A DNA stretch of 11,338 nucleotides. It comes from Prado023 sp032123675. Lineage in GTDB: Bacteria > Actinomycetota > Actinomycetes > S36-B12 > CAIYMF01. The DNA is taken from the NCBI GenBank assembly GCA_032123675.1, contig JAQBEX010000014.1:1-11338 (forward strand). The letters are read 5' to 3'. The notes under the pieces are model-generated. The model had not been told where the DNA came from and ran no database searches. It saw only the letters and a program-made list of their open reading frames with translations. This document shows positions 1 to 7,377 of the stretch, piece after piece. The first letter of the stretch is position 1. Each line of letters starts with the position of its first letter. The position numbers and the translations under genes are program-made.

Positions 1-278
1 TGTCGCTGCAGCGCCAACGTGGCCGTGGCGATGACCACGGGCTCCTTGGCTACCGCGGCATGCTGAGCGGCTGGAACGAGATAAGCCACGGACTTGCCGG
101 TGCCGGTGCCGGCCTGGACCAGGACGGTCCCGGAACCGGCGTCGAAGCACTCGGCGATCTCCTGGGCCATCCGCGCCTGCCCCTCGCGCCGCTGGCCGCC
201 GAGCTCCTCGACCGCCAGATCCAGGAGGTCGCAGACCTGCAGTGACCCAGGGTCACCCGATCCGTCCGGCTCGGTCAC
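1..278 (-). CDS. dinG: DinG-family ATP-dependent DNA helicase, N-terminal fragment (cut by left window edge)
   Basis: Only the first 92 codons are inside the window. The GTG start at 278-276 overlaps the hflX stop in a GTGA junction, which decides the start and implies translational coupling. Visible motifs are a Q-motif-like stretch REGQARMAQEI (residues 31-41), a Walker A motif QAGTGTGKS (residues 55-63, Lys62) and the helicase Ia-like segment VVIATATLALQ (81-91). This combination is typical of the XPD/DinG branch of superfamily 2. DinG enzymes are 5'-3' helicases that act on forked DNA, R-loops and similar structures, often through an Fe-S cluster. The cysteines that would confirm the cluster lie beyond the edge. 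A helicase of this type after hflX is a known actinobacterial arrangement. I am confident of the family, less so of strict orthology to E. coli dinG. Confidence 0.85.
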   Translation of the reverse strand, partial: MTEPDGSGDPGSLQVCDLLDLAVEELGGQRREGQARMAQEIAECFDAGSGTVLVQAGTGTGKSVAYLVPAAQHAAVAKEPVVIATATLALQR

Positions 279-1678
279 TCGGACCCGGCCTCACGGGGGG
301 TCGTGCTCGGGGATCCGGGAGTCCCCGCCTCCCCCAGCGCCTCGGCCAACTGCTCCCCGACGACCGCGCGGACCAGTGCACCCTCGGGCGTGTAGTCGAC
401 CACGACGTCGCGGCCCTCCTCATGCACCCGGGCGACGAGATCACCGCGGTCGAACGGGACCAGGACGTCGACCACCTCGGATGGGGTGGGCAGGTCGTCC
501 TCCACGGCTGTGAGCAGGTCGGCGATCCCGGCACCGGTTGCTGCCGAGACGAGGACCGAGTGCGGCTCACGGGCGCGCAGGCGACCCACCACCATCGGGT
601 CGGCGATGTCGGACTTGTTGATGACCAGCAGCTCAGGGACCTCGGCGGCACCGATCTCGGCCAGGACCTCACGCACCGCCGCGATCTGTCCCTCGGGGAA
701 GTCATCGGACCCGTCGACCACGTGCAGGATCAGGTCTGCGTCCGAGACCTCCTCGAGGGTCGAGCGGAACGCCTCGACCAGCTGATGGGGCAGGTGGCGC
801 ACGAACCCGACAGTGTCAGCGAGGGTGAACAGTCGTCCTGCGGGCGTGGACGCCCTGCGCACGGTCGGGTCCAGGGTGGCGAACAGCGCGTCCTCGACGA
901 GCACTCCCGCGCCAGTCATCCGATTGAGCAGGCTGGACTTGCCGGAGTTCGTGTAGCCGGCGAGCACCACAGAGGGGACCCGCCCCCTGCGTCGTGCGCT
1001 GCGCATCGTGCGCCGCGCGGTGGCCATCCCGGAGATGTCCCGGCGCAGGCGGGCGATGCTCTCACGCACCCGGCGTCGGTCGGTCTCGATCTTGGTCTCA
1101 CCGGGGCCACGGGATCCGATGCCCTGCCCTCCGGCCACGCGTCCACCGGCCTGCCGGGACAGCGACTCGCCCCAGCCGCGCAGCCTCGGGAGCAGGTACT
1201 GCATCTGCGCCAGCGAGACCTGGGCCTTGCCCTCACGGCTGCGGGCGTGCTGGGCGAAGATGTCGAGGATGAGCCAGGTGCGGTCGACAACCTTCACCTT
1301 CACGAGTGCCTCGAGGCGACGCAGCTGGCCGGGTGTCAGTTCGCCATCGCAGATCACGGTGTCCGCGGCCACGACGTCAACGACCTCACGCAGCTCGGTC
1401 ACCTTTCCAGCGCCGATGTAGGTCGCGGTATCGGGCCTGTCCCGCCGCTGGATCAGGGCATCGCAGACCTCGGACCCGGCCGTCTCGGCCAGCCGTGCCA
1501 ACTCGGCCAGGGAGCGCTCGGCATCAGCCAGGGTGCCCGACGTCCACACACCGACGAGGACCACCCGCTCCAGGCGCACCTGGCGGTACTCGACCTCACT
1601 GACGTCCTGCAGCTCGGTGCCGAGGCCGGGCACCCGGCGCAGCGCCTGGCGGTCGAGCAGATCTGGAACCTCAGGCAT
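275..1678 (-). CDS. hflX: HflX, ribosome-associated GTPase
   Basis: The product has 467 residues. HflX binds the 50S subunit, splits stalled or hibernating 70S ribosomes in a nucleotide-dependent way and is linked to heat and antibiotic stress. The N-terminal HflX domain spans about residues 1-200 and ends in the family-defining glycine-rich linker (about 178-194, ending GPGETK). A helical segment then leads to the G domain: G1 GYTNSGKS (241-248), G3 DTVG (288-291), G4 NKSD (354-357) and G5 SAA (378-380). A C-terminal domain and a short Pro/Ser/Thr-rich tail follow. I chose the ATG at 1678: it overlaps the dapF stop by 8 bp and has a GGGAG Shine-Dalgarno-like element 4 nt upstream. An in-frame start at 1735 would add 19 unconserved-looking residues inside dapF. 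The stop overlaps the downstream helicase start. Confidence 0.96.
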   Translation of the reverse strand: MPEVPDLLDRQALRRVPGLGTELQDVSEVEYRQVRLERVVLVGVWTSGTLADAERSLAELARLAETAGSEVCDALIQRRDRPDTATYIGAGKVTELREVVDVVAADTVICDGELTPGQLRRLEALVKVKVVDRTWLILDIFAQHARSREGKAQVSLAQMQYLLPRLRGWGESLSRQAGGRVAGGQGIGSRGPGETKIETDRRRVRESIARLRRDISGMATARRTMRSARRRGRVPSVVLAGYTNSGKSSLLNRMTGAGVLVEDALFATLDPTVRRASTPAGRLFTLADTVGFVRHLPHQLVEAFRSTLEEVSDADLILHVVDGSDDFPEGQIAAVREVLAEIGAAEVPELLVINKSDIADPMVVGRLRAREPHSVLVSAATGAGIADLLTAVEDDLPTPSEVVDVLVPFDRGDLVARVHEEGRDVVVDYTPEGALVRAVVGEQLAEALGEAGTPGSPSTTPREAGSE

Positions 1679-2543
1679 GCGACTCCCACCAGCCCGGGTC
1701 GATGGTTCCGCGGGCAACAACCTCCACCGGGCCATCGAGCTCGACGGTGCCGTTGGCGCTCCACGTCACGCCGACGCTGCCGCCGGGGACATCAACACGT
1801 GTTCGCTGCCCGTCCGGTCCGGCGCCGTTGCGCTGCGCGGTGGCCACTGCGGCGGCACACGCGCCGGTCCCGCAGCTGAGTGTCTCCCCCACCCCCCGCT
1901 CGAACACCCGCATCTGCAGGTGGTGATCGCCGACGACCCGGACGAACTCCACATTCACTCCCTCGGGATAGGCCGCGGCCGGGGTGACGACGGGTGCTGC
2001 GGCCAGGGTGCCCGCCTGCTCGACGTCGTCGACCCAGGTCACGGCATGTGGGTTGGGGATGAGGACCCCGATCGCAGTCGTCTCAGCCGAGCCAGCGGCC
2101 TGCGAGGTCCGGACCCGGATGTCGTCCTCGGCCAGGAACGTGGGGGTGCCCATGTCGACGTGGATCCCGCGACTGTCGTCGACGGTGACCAGCCGGGCGC
2201 CGCCGCGAGTGGCGATCTGGAACTGTCGCTCGCCGACCAGTCCGCGCTCGAGGAGCTCAGCGGCGAACAGCCGGGCGCCATTGCCGCACATCTGGGCCGC
2301 GCTGCCGTCGGCGTTGCGGTAGTCCATGAAGTAGGGGGCCGCCCCGGCCTGGTCGACGACCTCGTCGTGGAGCACAGCGCGGGTGATCACGAGGATGCCG
2401 TCCGCGCCGATCCCGTGATGCCGATCGCACAGTGCCTGCACCCGTGTCGGGGTCAGGTCCAGTGGCCCATCCAGCTCAGACAGGATCACGAAGTCGTTGC
2501 CTGTTCCATGTCCCTTCACGAACGGGACGGTGCCGCGACTCAT
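1671..2543 (-). CDS. dapF: Diaminopimelate epimerase
   Basis: The product has 290 residues. It converts LL-diaminopimelate to the meso form without a cofactor, in the cytoplasm. Meso-DAP feeds lysine synthesis and, in many actinobacteria, the peptidoglycan cross-link. Both catalytic cysteines are present in their signatures: Cys86 in MCGNGAR and Cys224 in SCGTGACAAA. The N-terminal motif GHGTGNDF (11-18) and the substrate-binding segment IPNPHAV (162-168) are also intact. The length is normal for the family. The ATG overlaps the miaA stop as ATGA, and the 3' end overlaps hflX by 8 bp, so it sits inside a coupled operon. No sign of decay. LL-DAP-containing actinobacteria also carry dapF, so its presence alone does not settle the wall type. 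Confidence 0.97.
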   Translation of the reverse strand: MSRGTVPFVKGHGTGNDFVILSELDGPLDLTPTRVQALCDRHHGIGADGILVITRAVLHDEVVDQAGAAPYFMDYRNADGSAAQMCGNGARLFAAELLERGLVGERQFQIATRGGARLVTVDDSRGIHVDMGTPTFLAEDDIRVRTSQAAGSAETTAIGVLIPNPHAVTWVDDVEQAGTLAAAPVVTPAAAYPEGVNVEFVRVVGDHHLQMRVFERGVGETLSCGTGACAAAVATAQRNGAGPDGQRTRVDVPGGSVGVTWSANGTVELDGPVEVVARGTIDPGWWESHA

Positions 2544-3487
2544 GGCTCAAGCCTACGGGCAGGCAGGCCAGTACGGTCCACGATCTGTGAAGCTGTGGAG
2601 AAGCTGGGTTGGCTCGCGTCCAGCCAGGTCGTGCGGGGATCCCGATGGAACCAACGCTGCTGTCGCCGAGCGAACCTGCGCGTGGCCAGGACGATGTCCT
2701 GCGCCGCCTGGGCCTGGTCGATCCTTCCCTCGAGCAGGTCGATCACCTGTGGGTAGCCCAGGGCACGGCTGGCTGTGCGACCCTCACGCAGGCCCAGGTC
2801 GAGCAGGTGACGGACCTCGGTGACCAGGCCCGACTCGAACATGTGCTGCACCCGCTGGTGGATCCGCAGATCCAACTCGTCGCGCGACAGGTCGAGCCCG
2901 AAGCTCCAGTGCGGGACCAAGGGGGGGCCATCGGCGGGCAACTGGGCGACGAACGGCTGCCCAGTCAACTCACCGACCTCCAGGGCGCGCACGATCCGTC
3001 GACCGTTGGTCGCCAGGATGTGTTCGGCCGCAGCCGGGTCGCGCTCGGCGAGGACCGAGTGCAGCTGCTGCGGACCCGAGCGGGCGAGTTGCGCCTCCCA
3101 TCGGGCCCGAATCACCGGGTCACTGCCGGGGAACCTGAGATCGTCGAGCAACCCGCGGATGTACAGCCCCGAGCCGCCCACGACCACTGCGGGCACGCCG
3201 CGCTGGGCCAGACCGAGCAGCACATCACGACCCATCTGCTGGTACTGGGCGACGCTGAGCTCCGCCCTGACGTCGCACACGTCCAGCAGGTGGTGGGTGA
3301 TCCCCCGTCGATCGCCCTGAGCCACCTTCGCCGTCCCGATGTCCATCCCCCGGTACACCTGGAAGGCATCGGCGTTCACGATCTCGGCGCCGATCTGTTC
3401 GGCGACCTCGATGGCGACCGTTGACTTGCCCGTGGCGGTCGGGCCGACCACGGCGACGACTGGCGGCCAGGAGGGGTGCGGATCCAC
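2540..3487 (-). CDS. miaA: tRNA dimethylallyltransferase
   Basis: The product has 315 residues. MiaA transfers a dimethylallyl group from DMAPP to N6 of A37 in tRNAs that read codons beginning with U, giving i6A37. Visible motifs are the P-loop GPTATGKS (15-22), NADAFQVYRGMDIGTAK (38-54) with the expected acidic residue Asp40, THHLLDV (64-70), VVGGSGLYIRGLL (102-114), and the tRNA-contacting C-terminal segment TRRFARRQQRWF (269-280) followed by an Asp-Pro pair. The start is a GTG at 3487, 4 nt after the miaB stop, with only a G-rich weak Shine-Dalgarno, so coupling to miaB is likely. The gene overlaps dapF by 4 bp. It contains a run of seven Gs on the plus strand at 2921-2927, but the frame is intact. 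Confidence 0.96.
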   Translation of the reverse strand: MDPHPSWPPVVAVVGPTATGKSTVAIEVAEQIGAEIVNADAFQVYRGMDIGTAKVAQGDRRGITHHLLDVCDVRAELSVAQYQQMGRDVLLGLAQRGVPAVVVGGSGLYIRGLLDDLRFPGSDPVIRARWEAQLARSGPQQLHSVLAERDPAAAEHILATNGRRIVRALEVGELTGQPFVAQLPADGPPLVPHWSFGLDLSRDELDLRIHQRVQHMFESGLVTEVRHLLDLGLREGRTASRALGYPQVIDLLEGRIDQAQAAQDIVLATRRFARRQQRWFHRDPRTTWLDASQPSFSTASQIVDRTGLPARRLEP

Positions 3488-3491
3488 CCCG

Positions 3492-4973
3492 TCAGCCGAC
3501 AGGTCGCAGCCCGGGCATCCCCAGGGCGACCGGACTGGCCGCGCCGTCGATGGCCTGCATGCCGGAGGGGGCCGGAGCGCACGACACCTGGCCAGCCTGC
3601 CACGCGTCGCCCGCTCGGGTCGCCCGGATGCTGGTTGCTGCCCCCGTCAGGTGGTGCGGCGCAGCGGCCTCGATCTCGACCAGCACGCAATCCCCGGGGC
3701 GGGCATCCGCGGCGCCCAGGAAATGGACCAGTCGCCCATCGCGCGCCCGACCCGACAGGCGCCGGGTCGCCACGTCCTTGCGCCCCTCGCCCTCGGAGAC
3801 CAGTACCTCCGCAGTCGTGCCGATCCGGCGCTGGTTCTCCTCCCAGGAGATCTGCTCCAAGGTCTCGATGAGACGGTCGTAGCGGTGCTGCACCACGGCC
3901 TTGGGCACCTGATCGGGCATGTCTGCCGCCGGCGTGCCGGGCCGTGGAGAGTACTGGAAGGTGAACGCTGCGCTGAACCGGGCCCTGCGCACCACGTCCA
4001 GCGTCTGCTCGAAGTCTGCCTCGGTCTCCCCGGGGAACCCGACGATGATGTCCGTGGTGATGGCGGCGGCGGGGATGGAGCCTCGGACCTCGTCGAGGAT
4101 GGACAGGAACCGATCCTGGCGATATGACCTGCGCATGGCGCGCAGGACCCTGTCGCTGCCGGACTGCAGCGGCATGTGCAGGGAGGGCATCACCGTCGGT
4201 GTCTGGGCCATCGCCCGGATCACCTCGCTGGTGAAGTCCTTCGGGTGCGGGGAGGTGAACCTGACGCGCTCGAGGCCGGGGACCGAGCCCACGGCCCGCA
4301 GAAGGTCGGCGAACGCATCACGCTCACCGAACTCCGCCCCGTAGGCGTTGACGTTCTGTCCGAGCAGGGTGATCTCGATGACGCCATCCGCGACAAGAGC
4401 CTCGACCTCGGCAAGGATCTCCCCCGGGCGTCGATCGCGCTCCCGGCCACGCAGGCTCGGCACGATGCAGAAGGTGCAGGTGTTGTTGCAGCCGACGCTG
4501 ATGGCCACCCACGCCGCGTAGGCGGACTCCCGGCGGCTGGGGAGCGTGGACGGGAAGGTGCGCAGCGACTCCTCGATCTCGACCTGGGCCGTCTGCGCGA
4601 CCTCCGCCCTGCGCAGAAGGACCGGCAGTGCGTCCAGGTTGTGCGTGCCGAAGACGACGTCCACCCACGGAGCCCGGCTCACGATGTGGTCGCGGTCCTT
4701 CTGGGCCAGGCAGCCGCCCACGGCGATCTGCATGCCTGCGTGGCCACGCTTGACTGAGGCCAGGTGCCCGAGGTTGCCGTAGAGCTTGTTGTCCGCGTTC
4801 TCCCGGACGGCGCATGTGTTGAGCACCACGACGTCGGCCTGGTCACCCGCTGCGGGCCGGGCGTACCCGGACGCCTCGAGCAGCCCGGAGATGCGCTCAG
4901 AGTCGTGCACGTTCATCTGGCAGCCGTAGGTGCGCACCTCGTAGGTGCGCCCGGCAGTGAGTGTGGTGTCCAT
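3492..4973 (-). CDS. miaB: tRNA-2-methylthio-N6-dimethylallyladenosine synthase
   Basis: The product has 493 residues. MiaB is a radical-SAM methylthiotransferase that converts i6A37 to ms2i6A37, the step after MiaA. The N-terminal UPF0004 domain carries the three cysteines of the auxiliary [4Fe-4S] cluster: Cys18 (YGCQMN), Cys54 (NTCAVRE) and Cys88 (GGCLAQ). The radical-SAM motif is Cys162, Cys166 and Cys169 in GCNNTCTFC. A TRAM domain follows at about 384-452, then a tail of about 40 residues rich in Ala, Gly and Pro with no motif I recognise. I chose the ATG at 4973 because conserved sequence (TYEVRTYGCQMN) begins ten residues later. An open extension to 5051 would run back into the divergent gene. 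No good Shine-Dalgarno precedes this ATG, and a -10-like TACCCT sits close upstream. First gene of the minus-strand block ending in the DinG-like helicase. Confidence 0.96.
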   Translation of the reverse strand: MDTTLTAGRTYEVRTYGCQMNVHDSERISGLLEASGYARPAAGDQADVVVLNTCAVRENADNKLYGNLGHLASVKRGHAGMQIAVGGCLAQKDRDHIVSRAPWVDVVFGTHNLDALPVLLRRAEVAQTAQVEIEESLRTFPSTLPSRRESAYAAWVAISVGCNNTCTFCIVPSLRGRERDRRPGEILAEVEALVADGVIEITLLGQNVNAYGAEFGERDAFADLLRAVGSVPGLERVRFTSPHPKDFTSEVIRAMAQTPTVMPSLHMPLQSGSDRVLRAMRRSYRQDRFLSILDEVRGSIPAAAITTDIIVGFPGETEADFEQTLDVVRRARFSAAFTFQYSPRPGTPAADMPDQVPKAVVQHRYDRLIETLEQISWEENQRRIGTTAEVLVSEGEGRKDVATRRLSGRARDGRLVHFLGAADARPGDCVLVEIEAAAPHHLTGAATSIRATRAGDAWQAGQVSCAPAPSGMQAIDGAASPVALGMPGLRPVG

Positions 4974-4982
4974 CAGGATCCA

Positions 4983-4988
4983 AGGGTA
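4983..4988 (-). promoter_or_regulatory. Putative -10 element for a near-leaderless miaB transcript
   Basis: On the minus strand, TACCCT fits the actinobacterial -10 pattern TANNNT and ends 9 nt before the miaB ATG. A transcript starting 6-9 nt after it would have essentially no leader. That would agree with the lack of a clear Shine-Dalgarno before miaB. No convincing -35 is visible, so this is a candidate only. Confidence 0.35.
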
Positions 4989-5039
4989 GGTGCAGGTGCG
5001 GCCCCGCGGTGAACCTCCAGCCGAACACGTGGTTCTGAC

Positions 5040-5675
5040 GTGTGGTCTCATGGCCGGGTGGTCACGGCGGCGAGGTGGTCGGAGTACCGGGGATCCATCG
5101 GGGACCGGTCAGAGCTGTTTGCACGGCTCGCTGAGGGTTGGCCGGTTCGGCGGGCGCTGTACCCGGGCTCCTACGTGGATCTGTCGCCATCGACGGCCAT
5201 CGAGTCGGTCACCTATCTCGACACCGATCGGCGGGCCGCCCGGTTCTTCGCAGACCCGGAACTGGTCGAGGCTGACCTGGCTGGCCGGCGCGCGCCAGGG
5301 GCCTGCGCAACGGTGACCTTCCTGGAGATGGACTACACCCAGCCGCTGCCGGTCCCGACCGGGGAGTTCGACCTGCTCATCTCACTGTTCGCCGGACCCG
5401 TGTGGGACAACTGCCGGTCCTACCTGCGCCCCGGCGGGCTCCTGCTGGCCAACACGAGCCATGGGGATGCCAGCCTGGCGGCCCTCGACCCGGCGCTTCG
5501 GCTGGTGGCCGCGGTCAGCACACGCGATGGCCGCTACCGGATGGGCACCACGAACCTGGACGGCTTCCTGATCCCGAAGAGGCCGGCCGCAGCCGACCCG
5601 GATGAGATCCGTCGCAGTGGCCGAGGCATCGCGTACACCAGGAGCGCCTTCGCCTACCTGTTCCAGTTGACCTGA
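5040..5675 (+). CDS. Uncharacterised protein, probable class I SAM-dependent methyltransferase-like fold
   Basis: Up to 211 residues, of unknown function. Codon use matches its neighbours and the frame is open, so I take it as real. The order of elements resembles a class I methyltransferase: RRALYPGSYVDLSPS (about 39-53) at the place of the first strand and glycine loop but without a standard GxGxG; VTYLDTDRRAARFF (about 59-72) with an acidic residue after the second strand; FLEMDYTQPLP (about 94-104); then FDLLISLFAG (about 110-119) and YLRPGGLLLANTS (about 128-140), which look like motif IV and the post-motif strand. No catalytic signature such as NPPY or DPPY is present, so the substrate cannot be guessed. 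GTG at 5040 is the first in-frame start after the stop at 5010; GTG at 5058 is an alternative, and neither has a good ribosome binding site. Divergent from miaB, convergent with recX. Confidence 0.75.
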   Translation: MWSHGRVVTAARWSEYRGSIGDRSELFARLAEGWPVRRALYPGSYVDLSPSTAIESVTYLDTDRRAARFFADPELVEADLAGRRAPGACATVTFLEMDYTQPLPVPTGEFDLLISLFAGPVWDNCRSYLRPGGLLLANTSHGDASLAALDPALRLVAAVSTRDGRYRMGTTNLDGFLIPKRPAAADPDEIRRSGRGIAYTRSAFAYLFQLT

Positions 5676-5707
5676 ACGGCCGTCGACGCGAACTGTTCAT
5701 CTGGCCA

Positions 5708-5740
5708 GTGGATCCGGGCCGGTCGGCCAGTCAGATCCAC
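5708..5740. terminator. Possible bidirectional hairpin between convergent genes
   Basis: GTGGATC at 5708-5714 and GATCCAC at 5734-5740 form a perfect 7-bp inverted repeat with a 19-nt GC-rich loop. An overlapping alternative pairs CTGGCC (5701-5706) with GGCCAG (5725-5730). The site lies between the stop of the methyltransferase-like gene and the last codons of recX, where a shared terminator would be expected. Neither side has a U tract, so this would be a hairpin-only terminator at best. Confidence 0.35.
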
Positions 5741-6276
5741 GGGGCGGGGCTGTCGTCGTCCACCTCGTCGAGAGCCTCTCGAACAACCTGTGCGGTCACC
5801 CCAGCCCCGTAGCCCCGGCGACCGAGGGCACCGGACATCCGTCGGATCGCGGTGGCGCGGGGCAGGCCCTGGACAGATCGGGCCTTCCTCGCGGCGATGA
5901 CGCGTGCGGCCGAGAGCTCATCCTCGGCCGTGAGGGTCGCCAGCGCCTCGGCGATGAGGTCGTCGGCGACTCCACGGGTGCGCAGTTCCATCCGCAGCGC
6001 CCGGCTTGAGAGGTTGCGGGTCCGCTGCCGTGACTCCACCCACATCCGGGCAAAGGTCCGATCGTCGATCAGCCCGACCTCCTCGAACCGGTCGAGCACT
6101 GCGAGCGCGACGTCGTCGGGGATGTTGCGCTCCCGCAGCGTGGTGGCCAGTTGCGCTCGGGTTCGCGGAGCGGCGTCGAGTCGCCGGAGCAGGATGGTGC
6201 GTGCGACCTGCTGCGGATCGGCCGGCGGGTTGTCCGGATCGTCGGGCGGCTCCCCCGCCCACTGGCGCCCCCGCAC
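5731..6276 (-). CDS. recX: RecX, regulator of RecA filaments
   Basis: The product has 181 residues. RecX binds RecA-ssDNA filaments and limits their growth and ATPase activity. The protein is nearly all helical, with the expected tandem three-helix repeats. Recognisable family segments are ILLRRLDAAPRTRAQLATTL (about 28-47), VLDRFEEVGLIDDRTFARMW (about 60-79) and SRALRMELRTRGV (about 90-102). The first 25 residues are acidic and Pro-rich and probably disordered. The GTG start at 6276 lies 3 nt after the recA stop, the usual actinobacterial arrangement in which recX is cotranscribed with recA. No strong Shine-Dalgarno is visible, so re-initiation or coupling is likely. RecX here would therefore follow the DNA-damage control of the recA promoter region. 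Confidence 0.95.
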   Translation of the reverse strand: MRGRQWAGEPPDDPDNPPADPQQVARTILLRRLDAAPRTRAQLATTLRERNIPDDVALAVLDRFEEVGLIDDRTFARMWVESRQRTRNLSSRALRMELRTRGVADDLIAEALATLTAEDELSAARVIAARKARSVQGLPRATAIRRMSGALGRRGYGAGVTAQVVREALDEVDDDSPAPWI

Positions 6277-6279
6277 GGC

Positions 6280-7323
6280 TCACACGTCGATCGGGACAGG
6301 ACTGTTCGGCGTGGCTGGGGCATCGACCTGCGGGCCGATCCCCAGCTTCTCCTTGATGCGCTTCTCGATCTCGTTCGCGAGGTCGGGGTTGTCACGCAGG
6401 AAGGCCCGTGCGTTCTCCTTGCCCTGACCCAGCTGGTCGCCGTCGTAGGTGTACCAGGCGCCCGCCTTGCGGACGAACCCGTGCTCGACGCCCATGTCGA
6501 TGAGGCTGCCCTCACGCGAGATCCCGAAGCCGTACAGGATGTCGAACTCGGCCTGCTTGAACGGGGGTGCAACCTTGTTCTTCACGACCTTGACGCGGGT
6601 GCGCGAACCAACGGGCTCAGTGCCGTCCTTGAGGGTCTCGATGCGCCGCACGTCGAGGCGGACCGATGAGTAGAACTTCAGCGCCTTGCCACCGGTGGTG
6701 GTCTCCGGGCTGCCGAACATCACGCCGATCTTCTCCCGCAGCTGGTTGATGAAGATCGCCGTCGTGTTGGTGTTGCTCAGGGCGCCGTTCATCTTCCGCA
6801 GCGCCTGGCTCATCAACCTGGCCTGCAGGCCGACGTGGCTGTCGCCCATCTCGCCCTCGATCTCGGCCTTGGGGGTCAGTGCTGCCACCGAGTCGATGAC
6901 GATGAGGTCCATGGCACCGGAGCGCACGAGGGTGTCGGCGATCTCCAGCGCCTGCTCCCCGGTGTCTGGCTGTGACACGTAGAGGTCATCGAGGTTGACT
7001 CCGAGCTTCGCCGCGTACACCGGGTCGAGTGCGTGCTCGGCGTCGATGAAGGCGGCGATGCCCCCGGCCTGTTGCACGCTGGCCACCGAGTGCAGGGCCA
7101 CGGTGGTCTTGCCGCTCGCTTCGGGGCCGTAGATCTCGACGACGCGGCCTCGGGGCAACCCACCGATGCCGAGCGCAACATCCAGGGCGATGGATCCCGT
7201 GGGGATCACGTCCATGGGGACCGCAGGCTGGTCCCCCAGCCGCATGACCGTGCCCTTGCCGAACTGCTTCTCGAGGTGCAGCAGCGCTGACGCGAGCGCC
7301 TTCTCACGGTCCTGTCCAGCCAT
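6280..7323 (-). CDS. recA: RecA recombinase
   Basis: The product has 347 residues. RecA forms filaments on ssDNA, drives strand exchange and acts as co-protease for LexA self-cleavage, so it triggers the SOS response. Visible elements are Walker A GPEASGKT (66-73), catalytic Glu95 in DAEHALD, Walker B LIVID (140-144), loop L1 around EGEMGDSHVG (155-164), loop L2 following NQLREKIG (193-200), and the family signature ALKFYSSVRLDVRR (214-227). The C-terminus is short and only mildly acidic. There is no intein, unlike the RecA of Mycobacterium tuberculosis. I chose the ATG at 7323: AAGGAG lies exactly 5 nt upstream, whereas the in-frame GTG at 7329 overlaps that element. The upstream region carries an SOS box and a RecA-NDp-like promoter. 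recX follows after 3 nt. Confidence 0.99.
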   Translation of the reverse strand: MAGQDREKALASALLHLEKQFGKGTVMRLGDQPAVPMDVIPTGSIALDVALGIGGLPRGRVVEIYGPEASGKTTVALHSVASVQQAGGIAAFIDAEHALDPVYAAKLGVNLDDLYVSQPDTGEQALEIADTLVRSGAMDLIVIDSVAALTPKAEIEGEMGDSHVGLQARLMSQALRKMNGALSNTNTTAIFINQLREKIGVMFGSPETTTGGKALKFYSSVRLDVRRIETLKDGTEPVGSRTRVKVVKNKVAPPFKQAEFDILYGFGISREGSLIDMGVEHGFVRKAGAWYTYDGDQLGQGKENARAFLRDNPDLANEIEKRIKEKLGIGPQVDAPATPNSPVPIDV

Positions 7324-7328
7324 ATCCA

Positions 7329-7334
7329 CTCCTT
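7329..7334 (-). promoter_or_regulatory. recA ribosome binding site
   Basis: AAGGAG on the minus strand, 5 nt before the ATG at 7323. It is the best Shine-Dalgarno in the window and rules out the GTG at 7329 as the main start, because that codon shares bases with the site. Confidence 0.85.
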
Positions 7335-7377
7335 GGGTCTCGCGGTGCTCGTCGCACCCTCGCCTCTGACAGGCCGG

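Noticed and set aside
242..1879. A 545-codon open frame on the plus strand across hflX and the end of dapF
   Set aside because: It is a shadow of two clear genes on the other strand, crosses their junction, and shows no domain of its own.
1533..2756. A 407-codon plus-strand frame over dapF and parts of hflX and miaA
   Set aside because: Same reason: antisense to conserved genes with catalytic motifs, no recognisable product.
2921..2927. A run of seven Gs inside miaA, as a possible phase-variation tract
   Set aside because: It is short, it encodes ordinary Gly/Pro codons in an intact conserved frame, and housekeeping miaA is an unlikely target for phase variation.
5690..5698. GAACTGTTC near the recX end, resembling an SOS box
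   Set aside because: The half-sites are only 1 nt apart instead of 4, and the site lies between two convergent gene ends where an operator has no obvious promoter.
6280..7323. A possible RecA intein, as in some mycobacteria
   Set aside because: The protein runs without insertion through the P-loop, L1 and L2 at normal length.
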